This document shows positions 17,205-25,426 of a stretch of DNA of 64,000 nucleotides, in pieces (position 1 is the stretch's first letter; every line of letters starts with the position of its first letter). This DNA comes from Myxococcales bacterium 68-20 (GTDB lineage: Bacteria > Myxococcota_A > Polyangia > Polyangiales > Polyangiaceae). The stretch is from assembly GCA_001899635.1 (NCBI GenBank), contig MKVQ01000018.1, positions 93,369-157,368 on the forward strand. The letters are read 5' to 3'. Position numbers and translations under genes: made by a program. Below the pieces are notes generated by a model that saw only the letters and a program-made list of their open reading frames with translations, searched no databases and was not told the origin of the DNA.

Positions 17205-18056
17205 TCACCGAATGACGTTCGCGCGACGGAGCAGCGCGTGAGTGAGCTCACGCCGGAGCGGGATCATGCGTTCGAGATCTTCGGCGGCGCTCCGGACATG
17301 CGTGGCGTAGATCCACCGCTTCGATCCGGCGTCGACCCATCCGACGAACCAGCCCATCGCCTGACCATTCTCGTGTCCGAGACCGGTCTTGCCGTGAATG
17401 ATGGCGGTCCCGAGCGTCTCGGCGGGGACGATGCGTTCGAGGATGCTCGTGCTCCGCTTCGATACCGGCAGCTCGCCCGCGAGGAGGCGCCGTAGAAAGG
17501 CGACTTGCTCGCGCGGGCTGATGCGGATCGAGCCGTCGTCGAGCCAGAACGCCTCGACTGCCCCGTGCACCTCGCGGTTCCCGTAGCCGAGGCGAGCCAC
17601 CCAGCTCGTCATCTGCTCCTCGCCGATGCGACGGGCCACCTCTTGGTAGAACCAGACGGCGGAGTGCTTCATCGCCGAAGGCAGGTCGTGATCGCGGTTC
17701 CAGCTGTCGACCGCGCGCACCGTGCCGTCCCACTTCAGGGCGAACTGCTCGTCCGGGATTACTCCCGTCTCGAGTCCGATCAGCGTGTTCGGGATCTTGA
17801 AGCTGGAGAATGGGACGTGCGGTCGGTCGGCGTCCTCACGACCGACGATCGTCTCGCGCCCGCTCGCAACGTCGAGGAGGACGAAGGAGCCGGTCACGTT
17901 GCGCTCGCGGAAGAGCGCGATGGCGTCATCGTCGTAGGACGGCGATGAGCGCGGTCCGTCGGCGCTCGGGGCAACAGGCCTTGCCGTCGAGGCGGGGCCT
18001 TCAGCACATCCGATGAGCGCGATGGCAGCGAGGAGGGGAACGACGTTGGCTCGCAA
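17205..18056 (-). CDS. Class D (OXA-type) beta-lactamase lipoprotein
   Basis: All class D motifs are present in this 283-residue protein: S84-x-x-K87 (PFSSFKIPN), S132-A-V, Y158-G-N, the W(L)DDGS segment, and K223-T-G. The carboxylated Lys at 87 and Ser84 would acylate and hydrolyse beta-lactams. The N-terminus carries a lipobox (ALIGC, Cys17), so it is anchored to a membrane from the periplasm or surface rather than freely secreted. The start appears to be TTG at 18056, since no ATG or GTG in frame gives a better signal peptide; this is the least certain point. No mobile element surrounds it, so it looks like a resident gene. A penicillin-sensing role like BlaR cannot be excluded but no membrane domain is present. 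Confidence 0.88.
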   Translation of the reverse strand: MRANVVPLLAAIALIGCAEGPASTARPVAPSADGPRSSPSYDDDAIALFRERNVTGSFVLLDVASGRETIVGREDADRPHVPFSSFKIPNTLIGLETGVIPDEQFALKWDGTVRAVDSWNRDHDLPSAMKHSAVWFYQEVARRIGEEQMTSWVARLGYGNREVHGAVEAFWLDDGSIRISPREQVAFLRRLLAGELPVSKRSTSILERIVPAETLGTAIIHGKTGLGHENGQAMGWFVGWVDAGSKRWIYATHVRSAAEDLERMIPLRRELTHALLRRANVIR

Positions 18057-18233
18057 GGCGGACAGTCGAACGCTCGTCGAGAGCGACCGATTCCGCGCGA
18101 CGCGAACGCGAGACCGCCTCCCTTACTGGAGGCGGCATCGCGCATGGATCGCCGGCGGTGCCGTCACGGAGTCGTGACGGCACACCGCCAGGATATGGAG
18201 AGCACGCCGGAGCGAAGGCCGAAGCCCCGCTCG

Positions 18234-19250
18234 TCAGGCGTACCGCTTGCTGATCGTCGGGATGAGGTACTCGTCGAACGCGCGCTCGAAGTCGTACGCG
18301 GGCTTCCAGCCCCAGTCGGCGCGGGCGCGTGCGTCCTCGATGTCTTCCGGCCAGGAGTCGACGATCTTCGAGCGGACAGCGTCGGGCTCGAACGAGATGT
18401 CCGCGGCCGGGAAGCTCTTCCGCACGCGCTCGGCGATCTCGCCGGCGCTCACGCTGAAACCGCTGATGTTGTACACCGTCTGCGTGAGCTTGCTCTTGTC
18501 CGCCTCGAGGATTCCCACGAGCGACGAGACGGCGTCGGGCATCGCCATGAACGGGATCTTCGCGTCCGGTCCGACGAAGCTCTTGTAGGGCAGCTTCTGC
18601 GCGGCGGCGTGGAGCATCTCGGGTCCGAAGTCGCTCGTGCCGCCCGTGGGCGCCGTCTCCGCGGAGATGAGGCCGGGGAAGCGGAGGGAGCGGAAGTCGA
18701 GGCGCGCGGCGTTCGCGAGCGCGCCGAGCTGTCGGAAGTGGCTGTTGAAGTAGCGGCCGAGGTGCTCGCAGTAGAGCTTGTTGCAGCCGTACATCGTGAT
18801 CGGGACGTTCCAGTCCTCTTCCGTCACGCGGCCGGCCTTCGTCTTCTCTTCGACGGAAGGAAGGCCGTAGACGGCGATCGAGCTCGGGAAGATGAACCGC
18901 ACCGGGCGCCCGAGGCGCCCCGACTGGTTCTGCGCCATCCGCAGGAGGTGCAGGGTCCCCTCGACGTTGACCTGGTGCGCGAGATCGGGGTCGCGCTCGC
19001 CGCGCGTCGAGAGGAGCGCGGCGAGGTGGAAGACCACCTCGATCTCGTGATGCGCCGCGACCTGATCGAGCAGGTAGCGGTCCATGATGTTGCCGGCGTA
19101 GGTCTCGAGGCAGAGGCCGCGGTACCGCTCAGGCAACGGGGTGAGGTCGACAGTGACGACTCGGTAACGCCCATCCGTGTGGAGGCGCTGGAGGAGAGAA
19201 CGGCCAATCTCGCCGTTGGCTCCGGTGACAAGAACGACGGGTTTGCTCAT
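18234..19250 (-). CDS. tdh: L-threonine 3-dehydrogenase, SDR (epimerase-like) type
   Basis: The 338-residue protein begins with the Rossmann motif VTGANGEIGRSL and has the catalytic Ser (FPSSIAVYG) and Tyr-x-x-x-Lys (MYGCNK). The substrate-domain signatures RFPGLIS, GGTSDF, and VYNISGFS are those of the short-chain-dehydrogenase threonine dehydrogenases rather than UDP-galactose epimerases. It would oxidise threonine to 2-amino-3-ketobutyrate with NAD. The enzyme for the next step, KBL, is encoded at 22851-24053 on the other strand, which supports the assignment. ATG 19250 is used because the upstream frame is unrelated. Sigma-70-like divergent promoters are likely in the 131 bases shared with the macro-domain gene. 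Confidence 0.85.
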   Translation of the reverse strand: MSKPVVLVTGANGEIGRSLLQRLHTDGRYRVVTVDLTPLPERYRGLCLETYAGNIMDRYLLDQVAAHHEIEVVFHLAALLSTRGERDPDLAHQVNVEGTLHLLRMAQNQSGRLGRPVRFIFPSSIAVYGLPSVEEKTKAGRVTEEDWNVPITMYGCNKLYCEHLGRYFNSHFRQLGALANAARLDFRSLRFPGLISAETAPTGGTSDFGPEMLHAAAQKLPYKSFVGPDAKIPFMAMPDAVSSLVGILEADKSKLTQTVYNISGFSVSAGEIAERVRKSFPAADISFEPDAVRSKIVDSWPEDIEDARARADWGWKPAYDFERAFDEYLIPTISKRYA

Positions 19251-19381
19251 CGGCGGCGTCACGCTAGGCGGGCACGGTCGTGCGAGCAAGCACACCTCGC
19301 TTGGCTCGGTGCGTCGTGACACTCATGGGCTTAGCGTTGAGCTTGCGGTCCTCCCACAACCGGCGCATAGGCATCCGTCCG

Positions 19382-19855
19382 ATGCCGACTACCTTCGTGA
19401 AGGGCGATCTCTTCGAAGACACCAAGGACGTTCCGTCTCCGCGAGCCTTCGCCTTCGCCGCGGACTGTTCGGGTGCAATGGACAAGGGCATTGCGGTCGC
19501 GTTCAAGAAGCGCTGGCCCGCGTTTGCCGAGGCGTACCGCGCGCGTGCGGAGGCCGGGAAGATGCAGCTCGGCGACGTCTTCATGTGGCGCGACGGTGAC
19601 GTCGTCGTCTACGCCCTCGGCATCCAGCACGGCGAGAAGAAGGCGAAGGTCTCGACGCTCGCGCGAGCGCTGGAGACGATGGCCACGCGCGCCGAAGGCG
19701 ACGGCGTCACCCGCATCACGCTTCCTCGCATCGGCGCGGGCAAGGGGGGGATCGATCCCGCTCGCGTGAAGCGCGTCCTCGTCGAGACCGGTGTGGTCTC
19801 GCCCGTGGCGCTCGTCGTGTTCGAGCAGTTCGTCCGGCGTGCTCCCGCACCCTGA
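19382..19855 (+). CDS. Macro-domain protein (DarG/TARG1-like ADP-ribosyl hydrolase fold)
   Basis: A single 157-residue macro domain: FVKGDLFED at the N-terminus, the ADP-ribose loop AADCSGAMDKGIAVAFKKRWP, and the second loop RIGAGKGGIDPARV. The pattern with Gly-Ala-Met-Asp-Lys-Gly-Ile-Ala resembles ALC1/TARG1 and DarG, which remove ADP-ribose from proteins or DNA. No DarT-like toxin gene is adjacent, so an antitoxin role is not supported. It points into the Sdp-like operon 160 bases downstream and may share regulation with it. ATG 19382 is preferred over upstream starts because the fold begins at residue 4. Confidence 0.82.
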   Translation: MPTTFVKGDLFEDTKDVPSPRAFAFAADCSGAMDKGIAVAFKKRWPAFAEAYRARAEAGKMQLGDVFMWRDGDVVVYALGIQHGEKKAKVSTLARALETMATRAEGDGVTRITLPRIGAGKGGIDPARVKRVLVETGVVSPVALVVFEQFVRRAPAP

Positions 19856-19990
19856 CGAGGCGCACGCTACATGAAGGGATCAGGGGGCGGACGATTCCGC
19901 GATCCATGTGCGCCTGAGTCGTCTCATCCCGGCGCCGCGTGAATAACCGCGCGTAATCTCGTGCTCCGACGCCCGGCATAGGGGCTGCAA

Positions 19991-20012
19991 TCCGCCTCTC
20001 CACGGAGGCGGA
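19991..20012 (+). promoter_or_regulatory. Hairpin sequestering the sdpC-like ribosome-binding site
   Basis: TCCGCCTC (19991-19998) pairs perfectly with GAGGCGGA (20005-20012) around the six-base loop TCCACG. The right arm and loop edge contain the GGAGG Shine-Dalgarno (20004-20008), six bases before the ATG at 20015. The structure would block initiation until melted, opened by a protein, or unfolded by upstream translation. Confidence 0.5.
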
Positions 20013-20014
20013 AG

Positions 20015-21109
20015 ATGATCCGATCGTTCGGGAAGGCACTCGTGTTCGGGATGGTGTGCGGGGCTCTCGGCGGGCTCGGTTGCGAACCACCGGCGCCGGC
20101 AGAGAACGTGCAAAAGAAGTACGACGCCGTGACGATCTTTCGCGCGGTGTACTTCGACGAAGGTCCGGCGACGGGCGTCGTTCGATCGTGGAAGCTCCCG
20201 CGCAAGGACGCGGTCGTCGCAAAGGCGAAGCAGCCGCAGCCGGCGATCGCCGCCGAGCAGCTCCGACAGCTCGCGAAGCAGTACGAGGCTGCGAAGCTCA
20301 AGGCGACGGCGGCGAACCTCCGTCAGCTCGCCAGCACGATCGAGACGACGAATGCCGCTCCGCGGAAGCTCTCCAAGAAGCAGCGCGAGGCGTCCACGAA
20401 GCTGATCGTCGCGCGCATCCGTGCGGCCGACAGCACGTTCTTCGCCCGCTTCGGCAAGAGCGTGAAGAGCGGCTCGCACGTCAAGGTCGACAAGATCCTC
20501 AAGGAGGGCCTGGCGCGCATCACGGCTGCCGCCAGCTCGCTCCCGACGAACGGCAGCTCGCGCGGCTTCGATGGATCGTACGACGACTTCAGCGGCTACG
20601 ACGACGGCGGCGGCTACGAGGGCGGTGGCTACGACGACAACGGTGGCTACGACGACAACGGTGGCTACGACGACAACGGCGGCTACGGCGACAACGGTGG
20701 CTACGACAACGGTGGCTACGACGACAACGGTGGCTACGACGACAACGGTGGCTACGACAACGGCGGCGCCGACAACGGTGGCTACGACAACGGTGGCTAC
20801 GACAACGGTGGCGCCGACAACGGTGGCGGAGCCGATAATGGCGGCGGAGCCGATAACGGCGGCGGAGCCGATAACGGTGGCGGAGCCGACAACGGCGGCG
20901 CCGACACCGGGGGCAGCACGAACGACGGCTCGGACGCGCCCGTCGGCGATCAGGCTGCGCTGCAGATCAACATGACCGTCTGGTACGACACCGCCGTCGT
21001 CGTCGACAAGGTCGTCGGAGCTTGGGCCACGGTCGCGCTGGGCTCCAACGACGACGGCTCCGTCCAGACCGCGTCGTTCGTCAACCACCTCACGACGTCG
21101 TTCCAATGA
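20015..21109 (+). CDS. SdpC-family (sporulation-delaying-protein-like) toxin precursor lipoprotein with Gly-Tyr-Asp repeats
   Basis: The 364-residue protein has a lipobox ALGGLGC (Cys23). Its N-terminal domain contains KKYDAVTIFRAVYFDEGP, matching the (F/Y)SGEDxFRGLxFxxGE region of Bacillus SdpC, and it has a helical middle. Residues about 190-305 are tandem GGYDDN then GGADNGG repeats. The C-terminal 50 residues (ALQINMTVWYDTAVVV...FVNHLTTSF) resemble the SdpC tail. In Bacillus, SdpA and SdpB process SdpC into a secreted membrane-active peptide; here the two next genes are SdpA- and SdpB-like. The Cys pair of the Bacillus peptide is absent. ATGA joins it to the next gene. Family assignment rests on the N- and C-terminal similarity plus context. 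Confidence 0.72.
   Translation: MIRSFGKALVFGMVCGALGGLGCEPPAPAENVQKKYDAVTIFRAVYFDEGPATGVVRSWKLPRKDAVVAKAKQPQPAIAAEQLRQLAKQYEAAKLKATAANLRQLASTIETTNAAPRKLSKKQREASTKLIVARIRAADSTFFARFGKSVKSGSHVKVDKILKEGLARITAAASSLPTNGSSRGFDGSYDDFSGYDDGGGYEGGGYDDNGGYDDNGGYDDNGGYGDNGGYDNGGYDDNGGYDDNGGYDNGGADNGGYDNGGYDNGGADNGGGADNGGGADNGGGADNGGGADNGGADTGGSTNDGSDAPVGDQAALQINMTVWYDTAVVVDKVVGAWATVALGSNDDGSVQTASFVNHLTTSFQ
20592..20911 (+). repeat. In-gene tandem repeat encoding GGYDDN / GGADNGG
   Basis: About 18 units of 12-18 bases, mostly GGTGGCTACGACGACAAC, pass into GGAGCCGATAATGGCGGC-type units near the 3' end. Period is a multiple of three and the frame is kept throughout. Such DNA is prone to copy-number change by slippage, which would alter the length of the SdpC-like protein. 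Confidence 0.9.
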
Positions 21110-21651
21110 GCGCCGACGCCCGGCTCGGTGCGAAGGCGCTGGCGCTCGGAGGGCTCGCGGCGGCCATCGTCGCCGTGACGGTCCACGGCTCGATGCCGTA
21201 CAACGCCATCGAGTCGAACCTCGTTCGCGATCTCCAGACGACGGCGTGGGCGCCCGAGTCCTGGCGCTTCTTCACGCGCAACCCGCAGGAGGAGCAGATC
21301 GCGCCGTATTCACGGACCGGCGAGAGCTGGACGCCCGCGTCGTCGCCCGGCGGCTCTCCTCGTTACCTCTTCGGCCTCGATCGCGCGGGTCGGGCGCAAG
21401 GGGTCGAGCTCGGTCTTCTGCTCGAGGGAATGCCGAAGGCGTCCTTCCGAGCGTGCGATGACGACGAGGCTCCCGAGGTCTGCCTCTCGAAGACGACCAA
21501 GGTGTTTCGCCTCAGGAACGAGACGCCTCATCCCTCGCTCTGCGGGCAGATCGGAGTCGTGTCGAAGAAGCCGGTGCCGTGGGCGTGGGCACGCTCCGCG
21601 CGCACGATCCACATGCCCGCTCGCGTGCTGCGCCTGGAGGTCGAATGTTGA
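21106..21651 (+). CDS. SdpA-like protein of the Sdp antimicrobial peptide system
   Basis: A 181-residue protein with one N-terminal TM helix (ALALGGLAAAIVAVTVHG). An extracytoplasmic domain follows, containing RDLQTTAWAPESWRFFTRNPQEE, typical of SdpA (TWAPQGWAFFTKNPRE-like). It ends with a Cys-containing C-terminal half (five Cys). In Bacillus SdpA and SdpB are both needed to convert SdpC into the mature toxic peptide. The length matches SdpA (158 in Bacillus). The ATG overlaps the sdpC-like stop, and the sdpB-like ATG lies inside this gene's last codons, so the three are translationally coupled. Confidence 0.8.
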   Translation: MSADARLGAKALALGGLAAAIVAVTVHGSMPYNAIESNLVRDLQTTAWAPESWRFFTRNPQEEQIAPYSRTGESWTPASSPGGSPRYLFGLDRAGRAQGVELGLLLEGMPKASFRACDDDEAPEVCLSKTTKVFRLRNETPHPSLCGQIGVVSKKPVPWAWARSARTIHMPARVLRLEVEC

Positions 21652-22625
21652 CGAAGATCGGTGCGCGGGCACGCGAGTGGGGCGACGCGTTCGACCCCTT
21701 CACCAACGTCTACGGCGTCGCGCGCTCGCTCATCGCGCTGTCGACGCTCCTCACCCTCGTCTTCACGCGGACCGACGTCCTGTTCCGTCCGGCGTCGGGA
21801 GTCGAAGACGTCCCCGTCTGCATGGGCGTGCGGGCAGCCGGCACGTTCTGTCTCGGCGCTCCTCATCTCGATCTCGTGCGGTGGCTCTCCGTCCTCGTGC
21901 TCGCGGTCGTGATCTCGGGATGGCGCCCGCGCTACACCGGCGTCCTTCACGCGTGGGTCGCCTTCGGCTTCCAGGCGAACGCGATCACGATCGAAGGCGG
22001 CGACCAGGTCGGCTCGATCATCGCGCTTCTGCTCGTGCCCGTGACCCTGCTCGACGATCGCAAGTGGCACTGGCTACCCCGCACGTCGCGTGCGCTCGAC
22101 GAGCGCGAGCGGACGTTTCGACTCGTCGCGCGCGTGTGCTTCTTCCTCGTCCGGCTCCAGGTCGCGGGGATCTACTTCCACGCCGCGGTCGCGAAGTTCG
22201 CCGTCCCCGAGTGGACCGACGGGACGGTCCTCTACTACTGGCTGAGCCACGGATCGTTCGGCGCCCCGGAGTGGATGATGCCGGTGCTTCGGCCGCTCCT
22301 TCTCAACGGCTTCATCGTGGCGACGGCCACGTGGGGCGTGCTCGTGGTGGAGTACGCGCTGAGCGCTGGCCTCCTCGTGCATCGTAAATATTGGCGCGTG
22401 CTGCTCGTCCTCGGGATCGGGCTCCACGCCGGGATCGCCCTCCTCCACGGGCTCGTGAGCTTCGCGATCACGATGTTCGGCGCGCTCGTCCTCTACCTGC
22501 GGCCGCTCGACCAGTCGTTCGAGCTGGCGCGCGTGACCGCGACGGCTGCCCGCGTGCGCGACGCGCTCCGCCTTCGGCTACGCGGCGAGCGCGCGAACGC
22601 GCTCGAGCCGGCGACGTTCATCTGA
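21645..22625 (+). CDS. SdpB-like HTTM-domain membrane protein
   Basis: The 326-residue protein has eight or so hydrophobic segments and the horizontally transferred TM (HTTM, gamma-carboxylase-like) pattern. Motifs include DPFTNVYGVARSLIAL near the N-terminus, RLQVAGIYFHAAVAKFAVPEW, GTVLYYWL, and a late EYALSAGLL/GIGLHAGIALLHGL pair. SdpB (323 residues in Bacillus) has the same size and fold and acts with SdpA in maturing the SdpC peptide. The SD GGAGG at 21636-21640 lies close upstream of the ATG. No SdpI/SdpR immunity pair follows; the next gene is the threonine-pathway enzyme KBL after 225 bases. Confidence 0.8.
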   Translation: MLTKIGARAREWGDAFDPFTNVYGVARSLIALSTLLTLVFTRTDVLFRPASGVEDVPVCMGVRAAGTFCLGAPHLDLVRWLSVLVLAVVISGWRPRYTGVLHAWVAFGFQANAITIEGGDQVGSIIALLLVPVTLLDDRKWHWLPRTSRALDERERTFRLVARVCFFLVRLQVAGIYFHAAVAKFAVPEWTDGTVLYYWLSHGSFGAPEWMMPVLRPLLLNGFIVATATWGVLVVEYALSAGLLVHRKYWRVLLVLGIGLHAGIALLHGLVSFAITMFGALVLYLRPLDQSFELARVTATAARVRDALRLRLRGERANALEPATFI

Positions 22626-22850
22626 GACGGCCGCTCGTCGACGCAGGCGGTTGCGATCCATGGACCGAGGGTGATGTCGCATTGCCCCCCACGTCGCGGG
22701 GCCTCACTTCGATAAGCATTCGAGAATGGCCGTCTCGCCCGCTGGCCGATCGGGCCACCATCGAAGCTCAGCAAGGCGCACCCATGCGCGAGTTCGTCCG
22801 CACGGGGATCGTGTCTTGCTACCCATGACCGCTCGACTAGAAGGGCGGTC

Positions 22851-24053
22851 ATGTTCGGCCGAGCAAAAGAGATCTACGAGACCACGTTGAACGAGATCCG
22901 CGAGGCGGGTCTCTACAAGGACGAGCGCATCATCGTCACGCCTCAGGCGGCGAGCATCGGTGTCGGCACCGGCGATGCCCGGCGCGACGTCCTCAACTTC
23001 TGCGCGAACAACTACCTCGGGCTCTCTTCGCATCCGAAGGTCATCGAGGCGGCGCACGCGGCGATCGAATCGCACGGGTTCGGGATGAGCTCCGTCCGCT
23101 TCATCTGCGGGACGCAGGACATCCACAAGGAGCTCGAGGCGAAGATCAGCTCGTTCTTCGGGACGGAGGACACGATCCTCTACTCGTCGTGCTTCGACGC
23201 CAACGGCGGGCTCTTCGAGACGATTCTCGGTGAGGAGGACGCGGTCATCTCGGACGCGCTCAACCACGCCTCGATCATCGACGGCATCCGTCTCTGCAAG
23301 GCCGAGCGTCATCGCTACCCCAACGGCGACATGGCGGCGCTCGAGGAGGCGCTGAAGAAGACGCAGGGCAAGCGCCTTCGCTTGATCGCCACCGACGGCG
23401 TGTTCTCGATGGACGGCTACCTCGCCAAGCTCGATCAGATCTGCGATCTCGCCGAGAAGTACCAGGCGATGGTGATGGTCGACGACTCCCATGCGAGCGG
23501 CTTCATCGGCAAGACCGGTCGCGGCACGCCGGAGCACTTCGGGGTGCAGAGCCGCATCGACGTCATGACGTCGACGCTCGGCAAGGCGCTCGGCGGAGCC
23601 GCCGGCGGCTTCACGACCGGCAAGAAGGAGATCATCTCGCTCCTCCGCCAGCGCTCGCGCCCGTACCTCTTCTCCAACTCGATCGCGCCTGCGATCGCGG
23701 GAGCCTCCGTCGCCGTGCTCGATCTCCTTTCGAGCACGACCGAGCTTCGCGATCGCCTGATGGCGAACGCGACCCGCTTCCGCGAGGGCGTGGCGAAGGC
23801 GGGCTTCACCGTGAAGGAGGGCGAGACCCCGATCGTCCCCGTCATGCTCGGCGATGCGCGCCTCGCGGGCGAGCTCGCGAAGGGCCTCCTCGACGAAGGG
23901 ATCTACGTGATCGGGTTCTCGTTCCCGGTCGTGCCCAAGGGTGAAGCCCGCATCCGCGTGCAGCTCTCGGCGCAGCACACCGAGGCCCAGGTCGATCAGG
24001 CAATCCTAGCGTTCACGACCGTCGGCAAGCGCCTCGGCATCCTGAAGTCGTAG
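22851..24053 (+). CDS. kbl: Glycine C-acetyltransferase (2-amino-3-ketobutyrate CoA ligase)
   Basis: This alpha-oxoamine synthase (400 residues, family length 395-400) has the substrate Asn loop [13 protein letters not shown] and the PLP site with Lys in [14 protein letters not shown]. The aspartate that pairs with the pyridine nitrogen is in [12 protein letters not shown]. It cleaves 2-amino-3-ketobutyrate with CoA to glycine and acetyl-CoA, the second step of threonine degradation. The companion dehydrogenase lies at 18234-19250. Other alpha-oxoamine synthases (BioF, HemA, CqsA) have different loop sequences, and the [23 protein letters not shown] start is typical of KBL. AGAAGG is placed shortly before the ATG. 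Confidence 0.92.
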   Translation: MFGRAKEIYETTLNEIREAGLYKDERIIVTPQAASIGVGTGDARRDVLNFCANNYLGLSSHPKVIEAAHAAIESHGFGMSSVRFICGTQDIHKELEAKISSFFGTEDTILYSSCFDANGGLFETILGEEDAVISDALNHASIIDGIRLCKAERHRYPNGDMAALEEALKKTQGKRLRLIATDGVFSMDGYLAKLDQICDLAEKYQAMVMVDDSHASGFIGKTGRGTPEHFGVQSRIDVMTSTLGKALGGAAGGFTTGKKEIISLLRQRSRPYLFSNSIAPAIAGASVAVLDLLSSTTELRDRLMANATRFREGVAKAGFTVKEGETPIVPVMLGDARLAGELAKGLLDEGIYVIGFSFPVVPKGEARIRVQLSAQHTEAQVDQAILAFTTVGKRLGILKS

Positions 24054-24077
24054 CGCCGGAGACGGCAGCGTCGGGTC

Positions 24078-24100
24078 GAGGGCTCCGTATCGGGGCCCTC
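24078..24100. terminator. Bidirectional terminator-like hairpin between kbl and tyrA
   Basis: GAGGGCTCC and GGGGCCCTC form a nine-base stem with one wobble and a five-base loop, between two convergent genes. There is no T-tract, so efficiency is uncertain. Confidence 0.5.
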
Positions 24101-24117
24101 GCCGGCGTGGCCATCCG

Positions 24118-25257
24118 TCATCCGCGCCGGACGAGCTCGTCGAGGATCGCGTCCGACTGCTTCTTCGCCCAGGCGGCGAAGTCTTGCATGTACGTCGACA
24201 CCTGGCGGAAGCGCTCGATGATGGTCTCGCGGTCGCTCATCGCGACGGCGCGGGCGAAGTGCCCTGCCTCCTGCTCGAAGATGCTCGAGAGGCGGAGCGC
24301 CTCGTCGTTCCTGGTGAGGATGTCGGCGTAGAGCTCGGCGCGCTGCGAGAAGATACGACCGACCATCGCGAGCTCGGTCCGGTAGATCGGGCTCGCGAAC
24401 TGGAGGCTGCGGCCGAGGTCGGCCTTGAGACGCTCGAGCACCGAGCCGAGCACCATCGTCTTCTCGTGGATGAGCACCTGGATGAGCGCCATCTGCGCGT
24501 CGTGCTCCTCGGCGGTCGCCTCGATGGTCTCTGCGCCGAACGTCTCGTACAGCTTCTTCACGCGAGCGAACCCCGCCTCGCCGCGCCCGCGACAGAGCAC
24601 GACCTTCTGGCGATCGAAGTCGAGCCCGTGGGGACCGAACATCGGGTGAGTGCCGACCACGTCGACGGTCTCCGGCGTGCTCTCGAGCATCGCGGCGAGC
24701 GGCTGTCGCTTGAGCGACGTGATGTCCATCAGGCACGCGCCGGGGCGCACGCTCGGGCCCACCTTCCGCGCGACTTCGACGGTCGCCGCGATCGGCACCG
24801 CGAGGACGACGAGATCGTTCGACGCGGCGACCTCCTCGGAGGAGCGGCCCTCTTCGAGGCCGGTCGTCTCGACTTCGTATCCGGCGGAGCGGAGCACCTT
24901 GGCCATGAAGGCGCCCATGCCCTGGGTGCCACCGATGATGCCGACGGAGAAGCTCTCGATGCTCCGCTGGAGGAAGCGGCGTTGATCGAGACGCGACGCC
25001 GCGAAGAGCGATGCGAAGACGTCGCGGACGACGTCTTCCGGGAGCCCAGCCTCCGTCGCCTTCGCGAGCAGCACGTCGAGGAGCGCGCCCTCGCGTTCGC
25101 GGTCGAATGAGGGGAGCCCGTTGGCCGCTTTGTACTTCGCCACTTGGCGGATGAGCCCCATGCGCTCGGCGAGGAGGCGCACGAGCTCGGTGTCCTTCGC
25201 CGCGAGCTCCTCCCGCAGGGTGGTGAGGTCCTTGGTGGGCTCGGTACTTTCCGACAT
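24118..25257 (-). CDS. tyrA: Bifunctional chorismate mutase / prephenate dehydrogenase (T-protein)
   Basis: Residues 10-95 form an AroQ chorismate mutase (LREELAAKDTELVRLLAERM...VAKYK...FDREREG), followed by a prephenate dehydrogenase with nucleotide-binding GIIGGTQGMGAFMA. Active-site segments include VVGTHPMFGP and LIQVLIHEKTMVLGS. It makes 4-hydroxyphenylpyruvate for tyrosine synthesis. The 379 residues equal the enterobacterial TyrA length; the T-protein arrangement is known mainly from gamma-proteobacteria, so its presence here is slightly unusual. No separate feedback (ACT) domain is seen. It converges with kbl and is divergent from the PAP2 gene. Confidence 0.92.
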   Translation of the reverse strand: MSESTEPTKDLTTLREELAAKDTELVRLLAERMGLIRQVAKYKAANGLPSFDREREGALLDVLLAKATEAGLPEDVVRDVFASLFAASRLDQRRFLQRSIESFSVGIIGGTQGMGAFMAKVLRSAGYEVETTGLEEGRSSEEVAASNDLVVLAVPIAATVEVARKVGPSVRPGACLMDITSLKRQPLAAMLESTPETVDVVGTHPMFGPHGLDFDRQKVVLCRGRGEAGFARVKKLYETFGAETIEATAEEHDAQMALIQVLIHEKTMVLGSVLERLKADLGRSLQFASPIYRTELAMVGRIFSQRAELYADILTRNDEALRLSSIFEQEAGHFARAVAMSDRETIIERFRQVSTYMQDFAAWAKKQSDAILDELVRRG

Positions 25258-25426
25258 CGAGGCCTACTGTACGCGCTGGACGACGCCATACAACCGAGGC
25301 CGTTGCGAGATCCGCGGCGACAGAGCGACACGGAGCGAGGGGAGGCGATGAAGCCGGCGATCGGCGGGACCGCATCCGTCGCACGTCGACGGCGGCGCTC
25401 TCGGTGCAGGCGAGCTCGTACGAGGC

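Noticed and set aside
19382-19855. DarG antitoxin of a DarTG system
   Set aside because: Only a macro domain is present and no DarT-like ADP-ribosyltransferase gene is adjacent.
20592-20911. CRISPR array
   Set aside because: Units are contiguous without spacers, have a three-base-compatible period, and are translated as part of an open gene with a lipoprotein signal.
22851-24053. CqsA-like autoinducer synthase instead of KBL
   Set aside because: The N-terminal and active-site sequence are KBL-like and a threonine dehydrogenase gene is nearby.
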